DNA of 64,000 nt from Methanomicrobiales archaeon (GTDB taxonomy: Archaea > Halobacteriota > Methanomicrobia > Methanomicrobiales > JACTUA01), in contig JASEFH010000001.1 of the NCBI GenBank assembly GCA_030019205.1, positions 1 to 64,000 on the forward strand, written 5' to 3'. Of this stretch, positions 56,796-64,000 are shown piece by piece. The translations under genes were made by a program, and so were the position numbers. Under the pieces are notes generated by a model. The model was not told the DNA's origin and did no database searches. It saw only the letters and a program-made list of their open reading frames with translations. The stretch's first letter is position 1. Each line of letters begins with the position of its first letter.

Positions 56796-57380
56796 ATTTG
56801 CAGGCTGCCGGAGAGCAGATATCCGATTCCACCGGTCCGTTGCCCCGGCCCGAGGATCTCCCCTGACTGTCACGGCAGAATTCGGCTGCTCGCAACGCCG
56901 GATCCCCCGCTTTCTCCAGATCAGGCCTTTCATATCCGCAGGGGGACAGGGGCTGAACCGCCCTTTTCCTTTCAGCCAGGCACGTAAGGACGTCATACCG
57001 GGTCCATTCGTTGGCACCCCCGTTTCCGGATAGAGCAGGCTCCCGCAGCCGCGGTTCACCGCTTCGCCGCGAGCACGGCGGAGACCGATCCCGCAACGGG
57101 GGCGATGAGGACCTCTTCTGAACGGCAATCCTGCGAACAGCGTCAGATTGCCCGCCTGCCAGAGCATTCGGCAGAACCCACCTGCGCCCGCATGAATTCC
57201 GCTCCCCCGGTGAGCGGACGATTCGCTGTTCAGGGACGCTCGCACTGCCGCTCTTGCCGCCTTTCGGGAGGGTCGGACGGCAGCCGGCGCCTGCCCATCC
57301 GGGGATGGTGCGCAGATTCGGGGTATCGAAAATTTGGAAAAGAACGAATATGGCTCCGATTCCGGGACTGTCCAGCCAAA
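56796..57380. other. intergenic stretch, no gene seen
   Basis: About 585 bp, G+C-rich, with no family resemblance on either strand. The downstream end holds the mrp promoter. Confidence 0.45.
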
Positions 57381-57390
57381 TTTATATAAT
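57381..57390 (+). promoter_or_regulatory. TATA box of mrp
   Basis: TTTATATAAT, 26-35 bp before the ATG at 57416. The ribosome site GAGGAAGG at 57408-57415 follows. Confidence 0.65.
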
Positions 57391-57415
57391 CTGGCATATC
57401 AAGAATAGAGGAAGG

Positions 57416-58366
57416 ATGAAAATGGTAAAAAATTCCTCGAACACAGGCAGAAAAAATCCAGAAAATGCGGCAGAGCAGAAGCAGAATCCCGGAGCGGAAG
57501 AGTGCCCGGGAACCTGTGAAACCTGTCCGCATGCCCAGGGATGTCCTCCCGAGCAGAAAAGGGCTGTTCAGGCAGGAATGCCGGAGAAAGCCCGGATCAG
57601 CGTCAGACATGTCATTCTGGTTCTGAGCGGAAAGGGAGGCGTCGGAAAGAGTACAGTTTCCGTTAATTTGGCTACGGCACTCGCGAACCACGGATACAAG
57701 GTCGGGCTTGCGGATCTGGATATTCACGGCCCCAATATCCCCAGCATGCTCGGCGTGGAGGGGCAGCAGCTCGGAATCCTGGGCAACAAGATAGAGCCGG
57801 TGCGCGTGACGGGGAATCTCAGCGTGATCTCCATGGCGTTTCTGCTGCCGAAGAAAGAGACGCCGATCATATGGAGGGGCCCGATGAAGATGTCAGCGAT
57901 CCGTCAGTTCCTCGAGGACGTGGACTGGGGCGATCTCGATTACCTGGTCGTCGATCTCCCTCCGGGGACGGGCGACGAGGCGCTCTCGATCATCCAGCTG
58001 GCGCCGCACATCACCGGTGCAGTCATCGTGACCACGCCGCAGGATGTGGCGACTCTGGATGCCCGAAAGGCCGTCAAATTCATCGAGAAGCTGGATCTCA
58101 GAGTTCTCGGGATCGTAGAGAATATGAGCGGGATGGTCTGCCCCCACTGTGGAGAGGAGATCGACCTCTTCGGGAGCGGTGGCGGCAAAAAGGCTGCAGA
58201 GGAGCTCGGCGTACCCTTCCTGGGTGCCATTCCCGTAGACCCGGAGATGCGCAAGGCTGCCGACGAGGGAAGGCCGTTCATCATACGGAGGGGCACGGAC
58301 AACCCCACCTGGACGGCTGTCGACCAGGTTATGGAGAACCTGATCAAGGTAGTTGAGGGCGAATGA
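57416..58366 (+). CDS. mrp: Mrp/ApbC-like iron-sulfur carrier ATPase
   Basis: A 316-residue P-loop ATPase of the Mrp/Nbp35/ApbC family, which delivers Fe-S clusters to target proteins. The N-terminal cysteine set CPGTCETCPHAQGCPP (about residues 29-44) resembles the Nbp35 cluster. The deviant Walker A is LSGKGGVGKST. Other motifs are ADLDIHGPNIPSML and VVDLPPGTGDEAL. The C-terminal CPHCGEE is the conserved CXXC. ATG 57416 or 57422 can serve; GAGGAAGG suits both. The gene overlaps the next by 4 bp. Confidence 0.93.
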   Translation: MKMVKNSSNTGRKNPENAAEQKQNPGAEECPGTCETCPHAQGCPPEQKRAVQAGMPEKARISVRHVILVLSGKGGVGKSTVSVNLATALANHGYKVGLADLDIHGPNIPSMLGVEGQQLGILGNKIEPVRVTGNLSVISMAFLLPKKETPIIWRGPMKMSAIRQFLEDVDWGDLDYLVVDLPPGTGDEALSIIQLAPHITGAVIVTTPQDVATLDARKAVKFIEKLDLRVLGIVENMSGMVCPHCGEEIDLFGSGGGKKAAEELGVPFLGAIPVDPEMRKAADEGRPFIIRRGTDNPTWTAVDQVMENLIKVVEGE

Positions 58367-58677
58367 ACCCCGAGTACATGGATGTTCTGCGGGGGGATCA
58401 GGAACCGCTTGAGATCTTCAACGACGTGGTTCGGTCACTCCAGGATCTGGAGCAGTTCCCCTTCCTTCTTGAGAAGATCTGCAGAGAGGCAATCACTCTC
58501 GATGTGGATGCATCCGAGCGGTTCCGATTCGCGCTCTGGCGCCTCCAGATCCATGCCGACATTCACAGGTATCAGGACATGGAGCAGGCGCAGAAGGCCA
58601 AGTATGTAGCGCAGGTTCTGGAGAAGCTGATATTCGGTTCGCTGATGCTGGAGCAGGAAAATTTCAGCCGTGATTAG
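58363..58677 (+). CDS. small hypothetical protein coupled to mrp
   Basis: A 104-residue acidic helical protein that I do not recognise. The composition (YMDVLRGDQEPLEIFNDVV, EKICREAITLDVDASERF, EKLIFGSLMLEQENFS) is clearly protein-like. The ATG overlaps the mrp stop (ATGA), so translation is coupled, and partnership with the Fe-S carrier is plausible. It contains a single cysteine, so it is not itself a cluster scaffold of known type. Confidence 0.7.
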   Translation: MNPEYMDVLRGDQEPLEIFNDVVRSLQDLEQFPFLLEKICREAITLDVDASERFRFALWRLQIHADIHRYQDMEQAQKAKYVAQVLEKLIFGSLMLEQENFSRD

Positions 58678-59339
58678 ATCCCCCTTTTATCGCTCTTTTT
58701 CGTAAGCCCCGACGTTTTGATCGGGACCGGCCGGGGAGGAGAGCGCTGAATAATGTTTGCGGGGTGTATCTGTGGATCCGGGAGGTGGAGCCAGGAGCGC
58801 CCGCATTTTCTCCTCACCGCGATCTGGCATGTAGTGCCATGCAGCCGAAACAGCATCCCGCGGGTTCCGGGTTGCATGCCGCACGCTCCTCCTGCACGAT
58901 GCCGTGGAGTTCGTGACCACTGGTCTTCGGGATACGGTGAGCCATCCGCACCCTGCAAAATTTGACGCTATTTCGGCTCTTTAGAAACGTTCTCCGGTGT
59001 ATTTCCGTACCGATCCCACGGATAACCCGTCGATGATTCTCCCCACCGCAGCCCGGAGAGGGCTGCTCCCTCGGAGAGGGGGATCGTGCGATAAGCCCGT
59101 ATAGGACGATGAATACCGGGTGGAAGCCTCTCTATCGCACGAAAGGGGAGGGAGGTGCGAACCCCTCTCCCTTGGAATATCAGAGCCGTCACCATGCTCC
59201 TGATGAGGGTTTACCACGAAAAAGTAAGATCCGGATCACCCGCCCGACGGATCGAGTTCCTGGATCCTGTATCCGGCTCTGCGAAGGATTTCGATAACCT
59301 ACGGGATGGACAGGGAATGGGAAGATGCTGTGAGGGAGA
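58678..59339. other. intergenic stretch next to a decayed insertion element
   Basis: About 660 bp. No gene is recognised; it may include flanking sequence of the IS110 element. Confidence 0.45.
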
Positions 59340-60490
59340 CAGACCTCCATTTCCGAGGAACCCGCTCTTCCGAGTAGAAGTCTCGTTTCTTGAGCATCGT
59401 CCACAAGATAGGATTTTTCGAGCAACGGCAACAATCGCCGCTTCGTATCCTTTCTCCACTTCAGTCGCGGGAGGAACGATCGGAGCCGGCTGTTTTTATT
59501 TTCACCGCAGCTTGAGCCGCTTCGACCATAGTTCTTCGGAGAGGGGGAGATCCTCGTTTCGTACTCGGGCCGGCAGTCAGATGATCAGCAGACTGGGAGA
59601 TCGACGGGACCAATCCGGACCACCAATCCTGACCGGGCAGCCGGTTTCTCGGGTATGGCCAAGTTGTGATAACTCCCGATTTCGGCCGGGACGGTCATCA
59701 CGCTGACCGCTCCCATACCGGGGATGGACACCGCAATCTTCAGATCCGCCCCCCTGATCCTTCATTCGTGCACGGATCTCCGTATCCCGTGCATCGATCC
59801 GGCGGTTCGTCTGGTCGATGAGGGAGAGACACTGATCGATGATGGGGATCTGCGATGCCTCCAGGTGATGCTGTAGGGCACTCCGAAGATCGGGTTCTTT
59901 CGCTTGGACTTTCTCACGGGGAATCGATACCAGGAACATGTCCAGACCGGTTCCTGTCAGGAGACCCTGAAGAATATGCCGTCCGGGTGTTTCAAAGACA
60001 ACCGCAAGTACCGAACGGATCCTGATGGATGCCGATGCAAGGATTCGGTGTACCCGGTTCTTGAGCATCGTGCGGTTGTTGACCCGGTGTTCTCGGGCTC
60101 GGGCGGGATTGCGGATCTCCCGTTGCTCTTTGGGAAAGATGCAGGAGGGTTTGATCCGGTCGTTCAATGCCAGCTGGGCTATCCACGGGGCATCGACGAT
60201 ATCGGTTCTTCTTCTGGGGATATTCTGGATGAGAATGGGGTTGGCGACGATGATCTCGTTATGGTCTTACAGGGTGGCATAGAGGCCATCCCAGTAGACG
60301 CCGGTGGATTCTGCGGCTGCGCGTTCACACCCTGCATCGAGGAACCACTCCTTGAATGCCAGGGGGCCTGCTGTGCCCGAGACGAATCGGCTAACCGCTG
60401 ATTCTCCAGTCCGGGGTCAGAAGGGCAGAAACAGAGAAGTCTCGGTGAATCTCCACTCCGCAAACGCGACTTCTCGGTGATATCTCATAC
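59340..60490 (-). mobile_element. decayed IS110-family transposase
   Basis: Remnant of a DEDD transposase/recombinase in several frames, running right to left. The first acidic motif is damaged: VCGVEIHRD, usually GxDxHK. After a frameshift, FVSGTAGPLAFKEWF and ESTGVYWDGLYATL are followed by an in-frame TAA at 60267-60269. Then come HNEIIVANPQNI, IVDAPWIAQLALNDRIK and KNRVHRILASASI. After another shift, IAVSIPGMGAVSVMTVPAEIG and AIPEKPAARSGLV belong to the Transposase_20 domain. RITKRGSPPLRRTMVEAAQA and, in another frame, YEAAIVAVARKIL close the gene. Multiple shifts plus the stop show the copy is dead. IS110 elements lack terminal inverted repeats, so the edges are approximate. Confidence 0.85.
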
Positions 60491-61506
60491 TCCGGCGGGG
60501 GAGTGTGCCATCCGAGTTCTCGGACGTAACTACGCTTTCGATCGAAGATCCGGCTGGTTCCCTCACCGGGATTGCGTGTTCCACATTCCTTTCAGCCTTC
60601 TCCCCCCTCCAGGGACTCCTTCAAAAAGTACTATTTGTTTTTCATCCAGCATGCTTGAACTTCGAATCATGTGCGTTTCCACAGAGCCGCTTTTTCGGCG
60701 TTCACGGCCATCGAGGGCCGATGTCAACAAAAGAATAATCCGAATCGCGAGGGCACAGGTCAAATGTGGGCGTCCTGGAATTCCAGTTCGGAGCGGGCAA
60801 CAATCTGCCTGAAGACCTCCATCCCGCTGAAAATCCGCTCAATCCCTCCTTGTTTCCGGGTGAGGTCCCGATCGACCTGCGCTTACCTTGTTCCCCTTCG
60901 CATTTATAGCCATCATATCAGATATTCCGTTTTTTTCGCGGGGATCGCCTTGGTATCGGTGACGTAGTGGACGCGATCGAGGTCTGGGAGTTCGGGGCCG
61001 GGATGTACAAGTTTGGGAAGATCGCCTGATAGGCTCTCCGCTTGCGGAGTCCGAGGTGGCACCGGTGTGCTGTCGGTTTCATCCTGAATTTTTCGGGTAC
61101 GTCTCTTCCGGCTCACCTGGTGGTCGGAATGCAGGATACGCCGTTGACGAGGGGCTTCAATAACGATCCCCAGCAGCGGTCCGAGTGCCATCGGAAGTTA
61201 TTCGGGGCTGCATCCCCGCCATCTCTGCCCGTTCCTGCGGCCGGCAGCGATTTCAGCACATTCTGCCACAGATCATGCCTTCCCGTGTACCGCAGCTTCT
61301 TGAGCCGGGACGATCGCACGGTGGGAGGGGTCGAGGGGGTTGTATACAGCCGTGTGAATTTTTTCCGCCGGATGTGGTTCGCATCTTCCCGCTGTTCCTC
61401 GGAATGCGACGAGTATCTTTCGTCGTTCTCGAGAACAGTAGAATCGGTTCTTGAATGATACGATGGATGGATTTCTCCAGAGCCATAGGAGGGGGATTCC
61501 TGCCTC
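60491..61506. other. 1-kb degenerate stretch
   Basis: No intact gene. A minus-strand segment near 60770-60890 reads DLTRKQGGIERIFSGMEVFR and ARSELEFQDAHI before a stop, and may be the C-terminus of another decayed gene. Pieces at 61113-61500 look partly coding but stay unidentified. The part closest to 60490 would be the non-coding end of the IS110 element. Confidence 0.4.
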
Positions 61507-61839
61507 CTAACCCTGCATCTCCTCGCCTGTACGCACCCGGATGGATCGCTCCACGGGGATGACGAAGATGCGTCCATCGCCGATCTTCCCTGTCCTGCCC
61601 GCACCTATTATGGCATCGAGAACCCTCGCTGCATCCTCATCCTTGATCACGACCTCGATGCAGACCTTCGGGATGAACTCGATGGTCATGGTGCTGCGAC
61701 GATACTTGAGAGCGATACCCTTCTGCTCCCCGCGCCCCATCACCTCCATGCAGGTCATTCCGAAGATACCCCTGTCCTCCAGGGCTTTCTTAACGAACTC
61801 GAGTCTTTCAGGGCGGATGACAGCCTTTATCAGTTTCAT
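61507..61839 (-). CDS. glnK: PII nitrogen-regulatory protein, GlnK type
   Basis: A 110-residue PII signal protein, which senses ATP/ADP and 2-oxoglutarate and blocks the ammonium channel. Conserved parts: MKLIKAVIRPERLEFVKKAL, the T-loop region GRGEQKGIALKYRRSTMTIE, and IGAGRTGKIGDGRIFV, the ATP-binding B loop. In the T-loop, the Tyr modified in enteric bacteria is missing, so uridylylation there is not expected. GGGAGG precedes the ATG, and the amt gene ends 11 bp upstream; the amt-glnK pair is an operon. Confidence 0.95.
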   Translation of the reverse strand: MKLIKAVIRPERLEFVKKALEDRGIFGMTCMEVMGRGEQKGIALKYRRSTMTIEFIPKVCIEVVIKDEDAARVLDAIIGAGRTGKIGDGRIFVIPVERSIRVRTGEEMQG

Positions 61840-61850
61840 GCTACCTCCCG

Positions 61851-63047
61851 TTATGCGCGCTCCCCGTGCTGGGAGATGTCCAGGCCGACATACTCCTCCT
61901 CCTCGGAGACGCGTAAACCCATTGTCAGATCGATGAACTTCGCGATTGCAAGTGTTATCACGAATGCGTAGACCAGAGCCGCCAAGGCACCGCCCGCGTT
62001 GGCCAGGAACTGATCCACGTTCCCCTCAATAAGCCCCGGGTATCCGTTGATCGCGGCTGTTGCAAAGATCCCGGTGGCGATCGCTCCCCAGAGGCCGCCG
62101 ATACCGTGGACTGCCCATGCATCCAGACTCTCGTCCAGCTTGCGGTCGATACGGAAGAGCATTGCCCGATAGCAGATCAGCCCGGCGATAGCGCCGATGG
62201 CGAGAGCAGCGATCGGCCCCACGTATCCGGCCGCAGGAGTGATCGCGACGAGGCCGGCCACGGCACCCCCGACCATGCCCAGGGAGGCTGGCCTGCCTTT
62301 CAGCCAGCTGGCGAAGAGCCAGGCGAGTGCGCCGGCAGCGGCAGAGGTGTTGGTCACCACAAACGCATTCACCGCAATCTCGTTCGCGGCGAGAGCGCTA
62401 CCTGCATTGAATCCGAACCAGCCAAACCAGAGCAGCGCGGTTCCCAGGAGCGTCATGGGTATGTTGTGGGGCTCCATGGGGTACTCCCCGAAGCCTGCAC
62501 GCTTCCCGATGACCAGCGCCACGGCAAGGGCTGCGAACCCGGAGCTGATGTGGACGACGGTCCCTCCGGCGAAATCCAGCGAGCCTAAAGTCATCGCCCA
62601 GCCGCCGCCCCAGGCCCAGTGCGCCAGGGGGTCGTAGACGAACGTCGTCCAGAGGAGGGCGAAGACGACGAAGGACGAAAGCTTGACGCGCTCAGCCATT
62701 CCCGATGTGACGATGGCCATGGTGATCGCCGCAAAGACCAGCTGGAACACCATGAAGAGCATCGGTGAGTACCCTGCATCGCCCGCTTCGAGCCCGACTC
62801 CATTCAGCCCCATGAACTCGAGGTTGCCGATCAGCCCTCCGAGGTCCGTCCCGAACGCAAGGGAATACCCCACGAGGATCCACTGGACGCTCACCAGCGC
62901 GAAGGCCAGGAACGAGAGGGCGACCATGGAGATGAAGTTCTTCCTCCGCACCAGCCCGCCGTAGAAGAATCCCACACCAGGCGTCATCAGCATGACCAGT
63001 GCCGTTGCCGTGAGCATCCATGCAGTTGTCCCTGTATCGAGTGCCAT
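61851..63047 (-). CDS. amt: ammonium transporter
   Basis: A 398-residue ammonium channel of the Amt/Mep/Rh family with about 11 membrane segments. Family motifs: [18 protein letters not shown] (first of the twin histidines), [15 protein letters not shown], and [17 protein letters not shown] (second His). The first segment, [19 protein letters not shown], fits an outside N-terminus. The C-terminal tail ([19 protein letters not shown]) is the part contacted by GlnK in relatives. GGAGAG precedes the ATG. A TATA box and a GGAA-N6-ATCC site lie upstream. Confidence 0.96.
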   Translation of the reverse strand: MALDTGTTAWMLTATALVMLMTPGVGFFYGGLVRRKNFISMVALSFLAFALVSVQWILVGYSLAFGTDLGGLIGNLEFMGLNGVGLEAGDAGYSPMLFMVFQLVFAAITMAIVTSGMAERVKLSSFVVFALLWTTFVYDPLAHWAWGGGWAMTLGSLDFAGGTVVHISSGFAALAVALVIGKRAGFGEYPMEPHNIPMTLLGTALLWFGWFGFNAGSALAANEIAVNAFVVTNTSAAAGALAWLFASWLKGRPASLGMVGGAVAGLVAITPAAGYVGPIAALAIGAIAGLICYRAMLFRIDRKLDESLDAWAVHGIGGLWGAIATGIFATAAINGYPGLIEGNVDQFLANAGGALAALVYAFVITLAIAKFIDLTMGLRVSEEEEYVGLDISQHGERA

Positions 63048-63086
63048 TCCATCTCTCCAGATCTTTTCTCTTTCGTGATGTTGGAA

Positions 63087-63100
63087 GGAAGTTATTATCC
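63087..63100. promoter_or_regulatory. candidate NrpR operator upstream of amt
   Basis: GGAAGTTATTATCC lies just downstream of the amt TATA box. It differs by one base from the GGAA-N6-TTCC operator of the archaeal nitrogen repressor NrpR. Repression under ammonium would fit the genes. No nrpR gene is in the window. Confidence 0.45.
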
Positions 63101-63104
63101 ATTT

Positions 63105-63114
63105 TTTATAAATT
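63105..63114 (-). promoter_or_regulatory. TATA box of amt
   Basis: TTTATAAAAAA within the A+T-rich block read on the minus strand, about 58-67 bp before the amt ATG. Confidence 0.6.
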
Positions 63115-63130
63115 TTTCTATTTTCCTGAA

Positions 63131-63140
63131 CGAAAAAAAA
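63131..63140 (-). terminator. oligo-T terminator of glnA
   Basis: Eight T residues on the coding strand directly after the TAA of glnA, the usual archaeal intrinsic stop signal. It separates glnA from the amt promoter. Confidence 0.65.
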
Positions 63141-64000
63141 TTAGTACATGGCGAGGTACCGTTCCAGCTCCCAGGGGTGGACGGCGAGCCGGTAGGCATC
63201 GGTCTCGAGCTCGCAGATGCGGTTGAGGTTCTCGCAGACGTGCGGGCCCAGTGTATCGCAGAGGATCTTATCTTCCATGAGGAAACCGTTCGCCTCTTTG
63301 AGTGTGCCCGGCAGCATCTCGATGCCCCTCTTCTTACGCTCTTTCTCCGTTAGGTGGTAGATGTTCACGTCTGTGCTCTCCCCGGGGTCCACCTTATTCC
63401 GGATACCATCCAGCCCCGCCGCGAGCATGCATGCGAAGGTGAGGTAGGGGTTGCACATTGGATCGGGGCTCCGGAACTCCGCACGGGTGCTGTTGCCCCT
63501 GGCTGCCGGGACGCGTACGAGAGCGGATCGGTTCGAGGCGCTCCAGGAGATATACACAGGGGCTTCATAGCCGGGCACCAGTCTCTTGTAGGAGTTGATC
63601 GTGGGATTCGCGACCCGGGTAATCGCTTTGGCGTGTTTCAGCAGCCCTCCAATGTAATAGCGCGCCGTGTCCGAGAGCTGTCTGTCGCCATCCGGATCAT
63701 AGAATGCGTTCTTGCCGTCCTTCATGAGAGAACCATGGGTGTGCATACCGCTGCCGTTGATACCCGCGATGGGTTTGGCCATGAAGGTTGCATGCAGCCC
63801 TCTCCGGAGAGCCAGCGTCTTCGTGGCGAACTTGAGGGTGATCACTTTGTCTGCCGTATCCAGGGCGTCGGAGTACTTGAAGTCAATCTCATGCTGGCTC
63901 TCCGCCACTTCGTGGTGGGAGGCCTCGATCTCGAACCCCATCTGTGTAAGCCCCATCACGATGTCACGCCGCACATCCTCCGCTGCGTCGCTCGGCGCCA
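63141..64000 (-). CDS. glnA: glutamine synthetase, C-terminal part (cut by window edge)
   Basis: The last ~286 residues of a type I glutamine synthetase, which joins ammonia to glutamate. The start lies beyond the right edge. Motifs: GINGSGMHTHGS and NPTINSYKRLVPGYEAP, then NRSALVRVP, the catalytic core for ammonia and glutamate, and FRSPDPMCNPYLTFACML. The gene ends HPWELERYLAMY and lacks the adenylylated Tyr region of the bacterial beta type, so the alpha/archaeal subtype is likely. It precedes the amt-glnK operon on the same strand, separated by a T-run terminator. Confidence 0.96.
   Translation of the reverse strand, partial: APSDAAEDVRRDIVMGLTQMGFEIEASHHEVAESQHEIDFKYSDALDTADKVITLKFATKTLALRRGLHATFMAKPIAGINGSGMHTHGSLMKDGKNAFYDPDGDRQLSDTARYYIGGLLKHAKAITRVANPTINSYKRLVPGYEAPVYISWSASNRSALVRVPAARGNSTRAEFRSPDPMCNPYLTFACMLAAGLDGIRNKVDPGESTDVNIYHLTEKERKKRGIEMLPGTLKEANGFLMEDKILCDTLGPHVCENLNRICELETDAYRLAVHPWELERYLAMY

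Noticed and set aside
60760-61500. Second decayed transposase
   Set aside because: Segments such as RKQGGIERIFSGMEVFR look like a transposase end, but no catalytic motif could be assembled in any frame.
1-64000. CRISPR arrays, rRNA, SRP RNA, RNase P RNA, prophage or defence islands
   Set aside because: No regularly spaced direct repeats, no conserved RNA signature and no cas, phage or restriction genes were recognised by eye. A covariance-model search would be decisive for small RNAs.

Overview
The window is GC-rich archaeal chromosome. Archaeal markers include geranylgeranylglyceryl-phosphate synthase (archaeal lipids), an archaeal-type threonyl-tRNA synthetase, pyruvoyl-dependent arginine decarboxylase, a XerA-type recombinase, an XPD-like iron-sulfur helicase, an Mrp-type ATPase and TATA boxes 25-30 bp upstream of many starts, often without a Shine-Dalgarno site (leaderless). 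The tRNA has no encoded CCA. The gene set (NosD surface protein, beta-propeller protein, fasciclin, PII/Amt/GlnA cluster, SDH-type protease) fits a euryarchaeal methanogen, most likely Methanomicrobiales. That placement is inference, because no methanogenesis gene lies in the window.

Layout. (1) 27-10125, minus strand: a tight housekeeping operon gatC-gatA-gatB-topA-GGGP synthase-rRNA/tRNA methyltransferase-dcd, followed by thrS and a DUF1805 gene. It joins tRNA amidation, DNA topology, lipid synthesis and nucleotide metabolism. (2) 10835-14370, minus: purB with an overlapping asparagine-synthase-like gene, and an MscS channel. (3) 14582-18584, plus: XPD/DinG-like helicase and overlapping O6-alkylguanine DNA alkyltransferase, then ketopantoate reductase and overlapping MobA. 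(4) 18650-21110: decayed DNA with a frameshifted msrB, paired hairpins, an intact DUF457 membrane protein and a second frameshifted fragment. (5) 21204-34406: surface and membrane genes (NosD protein, cation/proton antiporter, PH-domain protein, beta-propeller protein), two CBS-pair proteins, tRNA-Gln, Hsp20 and threonine ammonia-lyase. (6) 34489-42889: XerA, arginine decarboxylase, SDH protease, a HEAT protein, and a carbohydrate pair (GT4 glycosyltransferase and TreZ) with a YkgJ-like protein. (7) 43507-54962: MscS, MFS transporter, DedA, TPR protein, PrsW-like protease, PEBP-like protein, phosphoribosyltransferase, RNase HI and TrmO. (8) 55178-58677: two related cupredoxin-like genes, one fused to a fasciclin domain, then Mrp with a small overlapping partner. 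(9) 59340-60490: a decayed IS110-family transposase. (10) 61507-64000, minus: glnA (partial)-amt-glnK, a nitrogen-assimilation cluster with a possible NrpR operator.

There is much non-coding DNA for an archaeon: about twenty gaps of 0.3-1 kb, several holding gene remnants, which suggests ongoing decay. I see no CRISPR array, restriction or defence island, prophage or rRNA operon, and no convincing new multi-gene system. The most unusual items are a glycosylation-sequon tandem repeat inserted into a fasciclin domain, the two cupredoxins with altered copper ligands, an asparagine synthase lacking its glutaminase domain, the inverted repeat at the xerA promoter, and the candidate amt operator.
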